NCBI GenBank assembly: GCA_903959115.1
Contig: CAJBVU010000271.1
Span: 1 to 9,218, forward strand
Source of the DNA: an uncultured Bacteroidota bacterium
Lineage (GTDB): Bacteria > Bacteroidota > Bacteroidia > NS11-12g > UBA955
DNA length: 9,218 nucleotides
Reading direction: 5' to 3'
Position numbers and translations under genes: made by a program. The notes under the pieces were generated by a model, which did no database searches, was not told the origin of the DNA, and saw only the letters and a program-made list of their open reading frames with translations. Below, one piece after another: positions 1 through 7,562 of this stretch (position 1 is the stretch's first letter; each line of letters starts with the position of its first letter).

Positions 1-1374
1 GAGAACGTCTTTGTATTTTTCGCTAAATATTAATGTATCTTTTGTATTCAATGAATTGGTAAAATTCATATTGTACGATAGTCTAAGTTGTTCAAACCAT
101 TTTGTATTTGACCCGTTCTTTTTCGCAAACGGTGTTAAGCTCGATACACCTACGTTTACATTCGGTAATTCCAATCTGAAATCGTGGGTTTGAACGTTTT
201 GGGTATGGCGGGCGGAGGCGGACAAATTGACCTTATTCTTTAAGAAGCTTTGACCATAATTTACGCTTGATACGAATTCGTTTTTCGACAGTGTTTGAAT
301 GTCTTTTGAATTTCGTTTGTTGTAATTTCCGGTAACAATATTGATGTTTCCATTTATTGTGACACCGGGAAGTAGTTTTCGATCGAGACCAAATCTTGAA
401 TTGATTGAAAAATCGTTCGTTTTGGAGAAAAATGGACTGGCACGATCTGTACCATTGCCGAAACGACTCATATTTACGGCAAGGGCTCCGCTGTATTTAT
501 ATCGTTTGATAAAATTGGTGGTAACGCCCATACGGAAATCGCCATTGAAATAAAGGTCTGAATTCACCTGCGCATCGGCAAATTTCCCCAAGCCTTGATA
601 ATAACCCAAGTTAGACAGGAAAAAGCTGTTATTACTATTGTTAAAGCCAGGATTTGGCATGATTAGGCCATTGCGTTGTCCTTTTTTCATGGGAGCAATT
701 CCAAACGGAAGCGCCAGCGGAGTTGGGATATCAGCCAGTACGAGGTTTGCAGCGCCAAAAAGTACTTTGTTATTGGGAATTACTTTGATTTTTGATGCGT
801 TCAGGTAAAAATGGGGGTGGGGGTGGGAGCAGGTGCTAATCTTTCCTGAATTGCCCATCAAACTTCCGTCGGGTTGCTTCATCACCTGTTTAAGTTGAAC
901 ATGAGCCTCGTCTTGGGTCAGCGACAAGCCATAGACCATTCCTTTTTTTGATTCGTTGTTATATCGCAAGCTATCGGAAGTATAGGCATCGCTCCCATCT
1001 TTAAAGATCGGTTGATTGATGTACTTGCCAGTAGAATCGATATTGCCTTTTGCGAAAAGGGTTTTGTTGGCAAAGGTTACCTCGATATAGTTTGCGTTTA
1101 GTTCGGTTTCATCCATATCCACCTTCGCTTTATTATATAGCAAGGCTTTTCCGTTCTCCATTCTTAAAATGATGGAATCTGAGGCTTCGTAATGAATGGG
1201 GGTGTTAATTGTCTTTTTGGCGGGAGACGGATTGCTTACGCTGTCTTTTTTTGTGGACGATGTGGTATTTCCTTGTGCTGATAAAGGATTTAGGTTGCCC
1301 AAGCAAAGCGCGAATACAACTGTTAACAATTGTTGTAGGCATCTATGGTGATATGAATGTTCGCGGTTTAACAA
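1..1374 (-). CDS. lptD: LPS-assembly outer-membrane protein LptD, N-terminal part (runs off left edge)
   Basis: Seen: on the minus strand the frame is open for 458 codons from a TTG at 1374-1372 to the window edge, with an in-frame TGA at 1380-1378 just upstream. No ATG lies between that stop and the signal peptide, so TTG is the likely start. A hydrophobic segment at residues about 16-26 ends in LNPLSAQG, a good signal peptidase I site. Next comes an OstA/LptA-like segment (LYNKAKVDMDETELNANYIE, then KGNIDSTGKYINQPIF), then a Cys-His-Pro stretch ending HFYLNASKIKVIPNNK and a block reading VLADIPTPLALPFGIAP. These are hallmarks of the Bacteroidota LptD family. The remainder alternates short polar and aromatic strands, as expected for the start of the beta-barrel. 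Family knowledge: LptD forms the outer-membrane LPS translocon, and Bacteroidota members are usually roughly 850-950 residues, so about half is present. It is divergent from the amidase gene. A weak promoter-like pair (TTG, 19 bp, ACTTTTTG; 1421-1392 on the minus strand) lies just upstream. Confidence 0.9.
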   Translation of the reverse strand, partial: MLNREHSYHHRCLQQLLTVVFALCLGNLNPLSAQGNTTSSTKKDSVSNPSPAKKTINTPIHYEASDSIILRMENGKALLYNKAKVDMDETELNANYIEVTFANKTLFAKGNIDSTGKYINQPIFKDGSDAYTSDSLRYNNESKKGMVYGLSLTQDEAHVQLKQVMKQPDGSLMGNSGKISTCSHPHPHFYLNASKIKVIPNNKVLFGAANLVLADIPTPLALPFGIAPMKKGQRNGLIMPNPGFNNSNNSFFLSNLGYYQGLGKFADAQVNSDLYFNGDFRMGVTTNFIKRYKYSGALAVNMSRFGNGTDRASPFFSKTNDFSINSRFGLDRKLLPGVTINGNINIVTGNYNKRNSKDIQTLSKNEFVSSVNYGQSFLKNKVNLSASARHTQNVQTHDFRLELPNVNVGVSSLTPFAKKNGSNTKWFEQLRLSYNMNFTNSLNTKDTLIFSEKYKDVL

Positions 1375-1430
1375 ATTTCAGCGAATTTCGGCAAAAAGTT
1401 TGCCATGATTGCGTTATCCAACAGGAAAGA

Positions 1431-2270
1431 ATGAAACAAATGTTAAAATTCATGCGGAGAGGGCTTCAACAAACAGGGTATTTGTTTCTGTCGTTGGGGC
1501 TTTTGATATGTTTACCCGCCGCAAAAAAGGTGAGGGTAAGTAATTCTGTGAATACATTGGTTATTGACGCGGGACATGGTGGATTGGATCCGGGTTGCAA
1601 TGGTAATAACGAGATTTTTGAAAAGGATGTGACATTGGGTGTGGCTTTGAAATTGGGAAAACTCTTGAAAGACAGTTTGCCATCGATAAAAGTCTTATTT
1701 ACCCGAACTACGGATAAATCGTTAAAGCTTTGGGAAAGACCCAATTTGGCCAATAACAGGCAGGCGGATTTATTTATTTCAATTCACTGCAATGCCAATC
1801 CCAACAGGGCAGCTGCGGGCAGTGAGACATATTTCATGGGGTTACACAAATCGGAAGGAAATTTGGAGGTTGCCAAGCGTGAAAATGCAGTGATTACTTA
1901 TGAGTCTGATTATAAGGAAAATACCAGGTATGGTGGGTTTGATCCAGATTCGCCGGAAGGACATATTATATTTAGTTTAGTACAGAATGCCTTTATGAAA
2001 CAAAGTCTGAAATTGGCTAGTGGAATTGAAAGTCATACTAGCAAATTAAGCCCGATAAAAACGCGAGGTGTAAAGCAAGCAGGCTTTTTGGTTTTATGGC
2101 AAACTTCGATGCCAAGTGTGTTGGTAGAAACGGGCTTTTTAACCAATCCTACGGACCGAATTAGCTTAAAGTCGAACGATGGTCAGCAAAAAATTGCGTT
2201 GGGTATTTTTAGGGCAGTACGGGAATATAAAAATTCGTTGGAATTGCTGAATTCTGTGAACGGGAAATAA
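1431..2270 (+). CDS. N-acetylmuramoyl-L-alanine amidase (Amidase_3 family)
   Basis: A zinc amidase that cleaves the bond between MurNAc and L-alanine in peptidoglycan and acts in the periplasm. Seen: 279 residues from ATG 1431, with an N-terminal hydrophobic segment (about residues 14-25, GYLFLSLGLLICLPAA) that looks like a signal peptide or anchor. The Amidase_3 domain covers about residues 38-270. The expected zinc and catalytic residues are present: His49 in VIDAGHGG, Glu64 in FEKDVTL, His119 in SIHCNA, and the catalytic Glu233 in VLVETGFLTN. ATG 1431 is preferred because AGGAAAG lies immediately before it. The frame is open back to 1209, but that extension would overlap lptD on the other strand and would put the signal sequence inside the protein; ATG 1440 and 1452 are alternative starts. 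There are no added LysM or SPOR domains, so this is a minimal secreted amidase. Its arginine codons are mixed (mostly AGG and CGA), unlike the next gene. It is divergent from lptD. Confidence 0.94.
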   Translation: MKQMLKFMRRGLQQTGYLFLSLGLLICLPAAKKVRVSNSVNTLVIDAGHGGLDPGCNGNNEIFEKDVTLGVALKLGKLLKDSLPSIKVLFTRTTDKSLKLWERPNLANNRQADLFISIHCNANPNRAAAGSETYFMGLHKSEGNLEVAKRENAVITYESDYKENTRYGGFDPDSPEGHIIFSLVQNAFMKQSLKLASGIESHTSKLSPIKTRGVKQAGFLVLWQTSMPSVLVETGFLTNPTDRISLKSNDGQQKIALGIFRAVREYKNSLELLNSVNGK

Positions 2271-2329
2271 GTTTCGGTCTGAATAGCTCGGCGTAGCAGT
2301 AAAAAAAATCAAATTTTTTGTGAATTTTC

Positions 2330-2360
2330 TTGCAACCAATTGACTTTTTGGCGTCATTTG
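2330..2360 (+). promoter_or_regulatory. candidate promoter for the large secreted-protein gene
   Basis: A TTG at 2330-2332 is followed after 20 bp by GTCATTTG at 2353-2360. This resembles the Bacteroidota consensus (TTG at -33, TAnnTTTG at -7), but the first two bases of the -7 box are off. It would put the RNA start roughly 18 bases before ATG 2385, and the leader (TTAAATAAAAACT) is A-rich, as is common where Shine-Dalgarno pairing is not used. The rest of the 114-bp gap after the amidase gene shows only an A8/T6 tract at 2301-2319 and no convincing terminator. The call is by pattern only. Confidence 0.3.
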
Positions 2361-2384
2361 TGAAAATATACTTAAATAAAAACT

Positions 2385-5300
2385 ATGAAATCAACAATTA
2401 CACAACTCAAAAAGCTTGCGTTTTTAGGGGTTCTCGTGGGTGGATTATTCACTTCGAGTACTTTGAAAGCGCAGACGCCATGCTCGGGAACATCTTCCTG
2501 GGGATGTGGTGGCTACTTTGGTACAATCAGTGGTACATCCACAGATGCACCGGGTGACATCCTAGATGTAACGGTAAAAAATGCGAAAGGAACAACTTTA
2601 GCATCTTACAGTGGTCTTGGATGTAACTCTACTAGTGCGGCAACTTCTTACAGGGGTATTCTTAACTCCGGTAAGGCTTTCGATTTAACGGCTAGTGAAT
2701 CTATTTCTGTTACTGTTACAGGTGGAACTTGGGCCTCTCAAGGTTGGGGTTCTCGTATCGGTATTTGGATTGACGCTAACCGTGATGGTAGTTTTGCTAC
2801 TTCTGAATGCGTAGTTGATCCTAGTTCAAATCTTGCTTCTGGTGTTACAACTTTTAATTTGAAAATGCCATGTTGGTCAACATCTGGGTCGAGTTACATG
2901 CGTGTTCGTGGTGGTGCATCTATTTACACTTTGTCGGCCAGTAATGGTTGTGGTGTTGCACAGACCTATGGTAACTGTTTTGACTTGGAAGTTAATTTGA
3001 AGCTTGGTGCTTCTCCGACTGCAAACTTTATCGTTCCAACAGGTACAAACTATGTGAAGACAAATGTAAAATTTAGTGCGGTTAACCCAAGTAGTGGTTA
3101 CACATATAAATGGACATTTGACAAGGCCGTTGCGCCACCATATACTGGTTTTAGTGATAAAACCGACAAGGGAGCGGCAAAATGGGCCTCTGCTGGAACG
3201 TATGATGTTAAAATGCTTGTTAACTATTGTGGACTTGCGGATTCTGCGTCTAAGTCGGTAACTATTGTTGCGCCTACTGCTGTTCCGAAGGCAGATTTTG
3301 TAGCTTCTACAAACGAATCTGAAATTTACTATGATGTTACCATGTATGACTTGAGTAACAACGGTGCTTATAGTTACAGTTGGGAATTGACATCACCTAC
3401 TGGTGTTGATGATCAAACCTCTACTGTTCAAAATCCTAAATTTACATTAAGTGAATTGGGTTGGTATAAAGTTTGTTTGACATCTTCAAACGATATTGGT
3501 CCTTCAAGTAAATTATGTAAGGATCGCTATGTTGAGTGTATCGCTCCAACTGAATATTACATGGGACCTTCTAAAGAGGCTCAATCTAAGACAGGTCGTT
3601 TGTATGATAACGGTGGTCCAACTGCCCCTTATGGAAACAGTCGTAAGACGTCTATTGACTATTTTAAAATTATTCCTTGTGGAGCAACTAAAATTACATT
3701 GTCTTTCGGTGAATTGAAATTGAAAGATAATGGTGACATCTTGCGTATTTACGATGCGAAAGAGGCAACTGCAAATAAGTTGATTGCTACAATTGACGGT
3801 AACAATGTTTCTAAATATGATACTGCTAAAATTGTAACTACAAGTGGTGCGGTATACATTACGTTTGAATCTAATGGTTCAGGTACAGATAATGGCTTCA
3901 TCATTAACTGGGAATCTGTATTGGCTCCAGCGGTTAAGCCTTCAGCCAAATGGACAACTGATTACAACCCAGCTGCCAATGGTTTGAATGTTAACTTCAT
4001 GAATTCTTCGAGCAATGTTAAAGGTCTTCCTACTTATGAGTGGCAGATCGATGGTAATCCTGAGTCTAGTGCTACGGATTATACCCGTGCTTTCTACACA
4101 GATGGTAGTTATCAGGTATGTTTGATCGCTTTGACATGTACAGGTGTTGATACATTCTGCAAGTCAATCACAATCAACACTCCAACTGCTCCTGGTTATT
4201 TGGATTACACTGCAAGCAATGTTCGTCCTAACATTGGCGATGTAGTTACAGTTACTACTAAGACTGACTATGCCAACACCTTCGAGTGGAGCATTTTCCC
4301 GACTTCTTTCACTTATGAAAACGGTACTTCAAAGAATAGCCAAAACCCACAATTGAAATTTCAAAAGGGTGGTGCTTACACGTTCACTTTGAGTGCTTAT
4401 AACTCTGTAGGTGGTAAGACTGCAACTGAGAAAAAATTGATCAAAAACAAATATGTTGTTTGTTTGGACTATTGTATTCCTTTGGTTGATTTGTTGTCAG
4501 CTGACGTTGGAATCAACAATGTAACAGTTAAGTCTGGTAGCACTGAATTAATGAATAATACATCTACTTCAGGTATTGACTATTATACCAATTTCGCTGA
4601 TAAAGTTGCTCCGGCTAAATTGACTTTCGGTGGTTCTTATGATTTATCTATCGGTCGTAACACAATTTCTAACTCTGTAAACTACAAGGCTTGGATTGAC
4701 TGGAACATTGATGGTGACTTCGCTGATGCAGGAGAAGAAGTGTACAGCAGCGGAACAATTGCTGGTGCATCTGCTAATGGTAAGTTTACTGTGCCTGATA
4801 TCTCAAATTCATTTGAAGGTAATACCCGCATGCGTGTAGGTGTATCATACAGTTCATTCTCTAATACATACTGTGGAATTAACACTGTGGGTGAATTTGA
4901 AGATTACGTGTTGACATTAGCTAATGATGGTCAGATGCCTGTAATTACTTTGGTTGGTGGTGATACAGTTCGTGTTGAAAAAACTGCAACTAAAACCGCT
5001 TGTTATGCTGAAATCGCAGGAACTACTTTCAAGGCTAATGATGCAACTGAAGGTGATATGACTTCTAAGGTAGTTGTTAAGACTGACTTAGATTGTTCAG
5101 CTCCTGGTATCTACAGTTTCCAATTTGATCTACGTGATGCATCTGGAAACAATGCTGTAACTAGATTCCGTACTGTTATTGTTGCTTTGGATAAAACTGC
5201 TCCTAAGTTGACATTGAATGGCAAAGACACTATGGTGTTGGAGCAGTGTGATACTTACACTGAGCCAGGTGCTGTAGCAATTGATGCTAACGATGGTAAC

Positions 5301-6473
5301 TTGACTTCTGCGATCAAAATTGCTGGTAAAGTTGATGCTGGAACTGTAGGTGTTTACACTTTGGTTTACTCAGTATCAGATGCACAAAAGAATGCTACTT
5401 CTATCAAGCGTGTAGTTATCGTAAAAGATACTAAAGTTCCTAGCATCTTGAAATTGGCTAAAGCAATTGTAGATGGTACAATTATCAATGTTCAAATTGG
5501 TGGTGTATTCGTTGATGATGTTTATGCAATGGATCCTTGTAACGGTTCAATCTTTGTTTCTAAGAATCCAGGTTTCAACGGTCCTGTTAACACTAACATC
5601 CGTGCGACTTACCCTGTAACATACAAAGCAGTTGACCCATCTGGTAACAAAGCATTGGAAGATGGTTTTGTATTGAACTACCGTGTTGACGATTATATCG
5701 CTCCAGAAATCGAATTGAATACTAGTGATACTGTTTTGCATGATGTAAACAACTCTTACTATTCACGTTCAGTAACTGTAACGGATAATTTCTACTCTAA
5801 GTCTCAACTTTCAGTTACTAAGACTGGTAAAGTAGATGCTTATACTTTGGGTACTTATGTTGAAACATTCACTGCAACTGATGGTAGCGGAAACGTTACA
5901 ACTAAGCAGCGTTTCATCAAAGTTGTTGATAGGATTTCTCCTACCATCACTGCACCTGCAATCTCTGTATGTATCGCTACTCCATTCTGGGCAATGTCTG
6001 GTTTGATTGTACGTGACAACTACTATTCTTCTGGTGATTTGATGCCTTTGGTTAAAGTATTGGGACATAACGTGAACGTAATGGAAGCTGGTGTTTACTA
6101 TATCAACTATTCATTGGTTGATCCTAGTGGAAACGAAGCAACTGCTGTTTCTCGTCCAGTATATGTTGCTTACCCACCAAATTGCTTCAATACTTACATG
6201 GGTACTGAGAGCGCAAAATTGCAAGATGCAGTTTCTGTTCATCCTAACCCAACTACTGGATTGTTGACTGTAGGTTATAACTTGACCAACAACCAACCTT
6301 TGAATGTAGTAGTTACGAATGCATTCGGTGCAGTTGTATCTAAGTTGGATAACTTGCAAGGTGGATTTGGTAACACTCAAATCGACTTGAGCAACGTAAG
6401 CGAAGGAATCTACTTCGTTAACTTGACCAACAACGGTGAAACTGTTACTAAGCGTGTTGTAGTTAAACACTAA
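2385..6473 (+). CDS. large T9SS-secreted multidomain surface protein (GEVED / PKD / CUB / DUF5011 / sorting domain)
   Basis: Seen: 1362 residues. The signal peptide (residues 1-29) has a KK n-region, a hydrophobic core and a TLKAQ end. Domains in order: a degenerate GEVED-like domain (about 95-205; WIDANRDGSF, then YGNCFDLEV in place of GEVEDY); PKD-like domains at about 208-296 and 299-386; a CUB-like domain at about 390-512 (DNGDILRIYD, AVYITFESNGSGTDNGF); PKD-like domains at about 515-603 and 604-692; a good GEVED domain at about 699-847 (WIDWNIDGDF, GEFEDYVLTL); five DUF5011-like Ig repeats starting near 850, 935, 1015, 1104 and 1182; and a type IX sorting domain from about 1280 (VHPNPTTGLLTV, ending KRVVVKH). 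Family knowledge: such proteins are exported by Sec, cross the outer membrane through the T9SS, lose the C-terminal domain and are attached to the surface or released. The DxNxDG loops may bind calcium. I see no catalytic domain, so adhesion, matrix or carbohydrate contact is an inference. Arginine codons are 22 of 27 CGT by hand count, suggesting high expression. Confidence 0.93.
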   Translation: MKSTITQLKKLAFLGVLVGGLFTSSTLKAQTPCSGTSSWGCGGYFGTISGTSTDAPGDILDVTVKNAKGTTLASYSGLGCNSTSAATSYRGILNSGKAFDLTASESISVTVTGGTWASQGWGSRIGIWIDANRDGSFATSECVVDPSSNLASGVTTFNLKMPCWSTSGSSYMRVRGGASIYTLSASNGCGVAQTYGNCFDLEVNLKLGASPTANFIVPTGTNYVKTNVKFSAVNPSSGYTYKWTFDKAVAPPYTGFSDKTDKGAAKWASAGTYDVKMLVNYCGLADSASKSVTIVAPTAVPKADFVASTNESEIYYDVTMYDLSNNGAYSYSWELTSPTGVDDQTSTVQNPKFTLSELGWYKVCLTSSNDIGPSSKLCKDRYVECIAPTEYYMGPSKEAQSKTGRLYDNGGPTAPYGNSRKTSIDYFKIIPCGATKITLSFGELKLKDNGDILRIYDAKEATANKLIATIDGNNVSKYDTAKIVTTSGAVYITFESNGSGTDNGFIINWESVLAPAVKPSAKWTTDYNPAANGLNVNFMNSSSNVKGLPTYEWQIDGNPESSATDYTRAFYTDGSYQVCLIALTCTGVDTFCKSITINTPTAPGYLDYTASNVRPNIGDVVTVTTKTDYANTFEWSIFPTSFTYENGTSKNSQNPQLKFQKGGAYTFTLSAYNSVGGKTATEKKLIKNKYVVCLDYCIPLVDLLSADVGINNVTVKSGSTELMNNTSTSGIDYYTNFADKVAPAKLTFGGSYDLSIGRNTISNSVNYKAWIDWNIDGDFADAGEEVYSSGTIAGASANGKFTVPDISNSFEGNTRMRVGVSYSSFSNTYCGINTVGEFEDYVLTLANDGQMPVITLVGGDTVRVEKTATKTACYAEIAGTTFKANDATEGDMTSKVVVKTDLDCSAPGIYSFQFDLRDASGNNAVTRFRTVIVALDKTAPKLTLNGKDTMVLEQCDTYTEPGAVAIDANDGNLTSAIKIAGKVDAGTVGVYTLVYSVSDAQKNATSIKRVVIVKDTKVPSILKLAKAIVDGTIINVQIGGVFVDDVYAMDPCNGSIFVSKNPGFNGPVNTNIRATYPVTYKAVDPSGNKALEDGFVLNYRVDDYIAPEIELNTSDTVLHDVNNSYYSRSVTVTDNFYSKSQLSVTKTGKVDAYTLGTYVETFTATDGSGNVTTKQRFIKVVDRISPTITAPAISVCIATPFWAMSGLIVRDNYYSSGDLMPLVKVLGHNVNVMEAGVYYINYSLVDPSGNEATAVSRPVYVAYPPNCFNTYMGTESAKLQDAVSVHPNPTTGLLTVGYNLTNNQPLNVVVTNAFGAVVSKLDNLQGGFGNTQIDLSNVSEGIYFVNLTNNGETVTKRVVVKH

Positions 6474-6491
6474 ACAATAATATTTCATAGT

Positions 6492-6526
6492 GAAAGGCCC
6501 CGCGAAAGCGGGGCCTTTCTTTTTTT
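6492..6526 (+). terminator. intrinsic terminator of the large secreted-protein gene
   Basis: Perfect 12-bp arms, GAAAGGCCCCGC (6492-6503) and GCGGGGCCTTTC (6508-6519), close on a GAAA tetraloop of the stable GNRA type and are followed by seven T (6520-6526). It begins 19 bases after the TAA at 6471-6473. It should largely separate the large gene from the MCE gene downstream. On the minus strand the hairpin is not followed by a T-run, so it looks one-directional. Confidence 0.95.
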
Positions 6527-6547
6527 ATAAGCTTTGTATTTTTTACT

Positions 6548-6555
6548 TATTTTTG
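6548..6555 (+). promoter_or_regulatory. candidate -7 box for the MCE-family gene
   Basis: TATTTTTG matches the Bacteroidota -7 consensus TAnnTTTG exactly and sits 15 bases before the GTG at 6571, straight after a strong terminator, where a new promoter is needed. No TTG is found at the ideal upstream distance; the nearest (6534-6536) is only 11 bases away and the rest of the -33 position falls in the terminator tail. The T-rich surroundings make a chance match plausible. Confidence 0.4.
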
Positions 6556-6570
6556 AATAACGTATCTACT

Positions 6571-7545
6571 GTGTTTAAAGGACTATCAAACGAATTCAAA
6601 GTTGGAGTGCTCGCCATTGTGTCGATCTGCATTCTCTTGTTGGGCTACAATTTCATGATGGGCAGAGATAATCTGTTTGATCGTGGTAGGAGTTTTAAAG
6701 TTTATTACGATAATACCCAAGGGTTGTCGGTCGGAACAAAATTGATGTACAATGGTTTTAAAATTGGGATGGTTCGGAGTCTAAAGATGGACGAAAATCA
6801 GAAAATTGTGGCTATCGTTGAAGTGAGTTCGGATATGAGTATTCCAGAGGATTCAAAAATTAAGATTGAGGCACAATTGCTCGGCGGTGTTACTTTGAAA
6901 TTATTGAAAGGGAATTCTAAGAATTTCGCAGAAGATGGTGATGTTTTGGAGCCCGACTATTCTAAGGATGTATTTGGAATGATCAATTCTAAAGTGATGA
7001 ATGTTACCAATAGTGCGGATTCTCTGTTTGGTACTTTGAATGCGTTCTTACATAAACAAGAGTTGAATGAAGCGGTGAATAGTGTGCCCATAGTATTGCA
7101 TGAACTAGCGGCTACGATTATTGAAATTCGGAAAACTATTGCTGCATTGGAGCCGGCATTGAAACAGACATCAGGTAGTTTGAGTTCATTCTCTAGTAAT
7201 TTGCCAGAGTATGATAGGCAGTTGCGTGAGGGGTTGGAACATTTTAATAAAGCGGGTCGTCAGATAGATTCTGTACGCGTTGCAGATTTGTTGAATAATT
7301 TATCTATGAGCAGTGAAAAGCTTGCTTTGTTGTTGAATGATTTGAATCAAGGGAAGGGTAGTATGGGTAAGTTACTAAAAGATGAAGCCCTATATGCTGA
7401 TATTAGAAATAGCAATGCGCAATTGCAGAGTATTATGCTGGATTTGAAAAAGTATCCTGAAAAGTATATCCCAGTACCCGGAACAAAAAATCAACGCAAA
7501 AAGGCCAAGAAAAAGAGTTTGGCCGACACATCGGTTTGGCACTAG
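6571..7545 (+). CDS. MCE-family (MlaD-like) lipid-transport protein
   Basis: Inner-membrane-anchored periplasmic protein of the MCE family, which binds lipids and works with an MlaE/MlaF-type ABC transporter to move phospholipids between membranes. Seen: 324 residues from GTG 6571. A transmembrane segment (about residues 11-28, VGVLAIVSICILLLGYNF) is followed by NLF and then one MCE domain (about 40-115; YYDNTQGLSVGTKLMYNGFK, LLGGVTLKLL). A long, mostly helical region (about 140-300) follows, then LDLKKYPEKYIPVPG and a lysine-rich tail. This layout is typical of the single-domain Bacteroidota proteins. The frame opens earlier, at GTG 6490, but that lies in the terminator hairpin and would add a nonsensical leader, so GTG 6571 (TTG 6553 as alternative) is chosen. 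No ABC partners are in the window. It converges with the lycopene cyclase gene, 17 bp away, with no visible terminator between them. Confidence 0.92.
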   Translation: MFKGLSNEFKVGVLAIVSICILLLGYNFMMGRDNLFDRGRSFKVYYDNTQGLSVGTKLMYNGFKIGMVRSLKMDENQKIVAIVEVSSDMSIPEDSKIKIEAQLLGGVTLKLLKGNSKNFAEDGDVLEPDYSKDVFGMINSKVMNVTNSADSLFGTLNAFLHKQELNEAVNSVPIVLHELAATIIEIRKTIAALEPALKQTSGSLSSFSSNLPEYDRQLREGLEHFNKAGRQIDSVRVADLLNNLSMSSEKLALLLNDLNQGKGSMGKLLKDEALYADIRNSNAQLQSIMLDLKKYPEKYIPVPGTKNQRKKAKKKSLADTSVWH

Positions 7546-7562
7546 TGTCTGCTGATTCGTAG

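Noticed and set aside
341..553. Plus-strand frame of 70 codons inside the lptD region
   Set aside because: It is antisense to a well-supported LptD coding frame and has no recognisable motif.
1209..1430. Upstream extension of the amidase reading frame to an ATG at 1209
   Set aside because: It would overlap the lptD signal-peptide region on the other strand and place the amidase's own signal sequence some 85-100 residues into the protein. ATG 1431 with AGGAAAG before it is better.
4932..6180. Tandem DNA repeat array in the DUF5011 region
   Set aside because: The repeats are visible only at protein level; the DNA copies are too diverged to count as a nucleotide repeat.
6111..6488. Minus-strand frame of 125 codons opposite the sorting domain of the large protein
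   Set aside because: It mirrors the constrained codons of the large gene; its composition is odd and it has no recognisable domain.
6490..6570. Upstream extension of the MCE gene to GTG 6490
   Set aside because: The added codons are the terminator hairpin and its T-run. The family's N-terminus fits a start at GTG 6571.
7518..7535. Small hairpin CCGA-CACA-TCGG at the end of the MCE gene as a terminator
   Set aside because: The stem is only 4 bp, lies inside the coding region and has no proper T-run after it.
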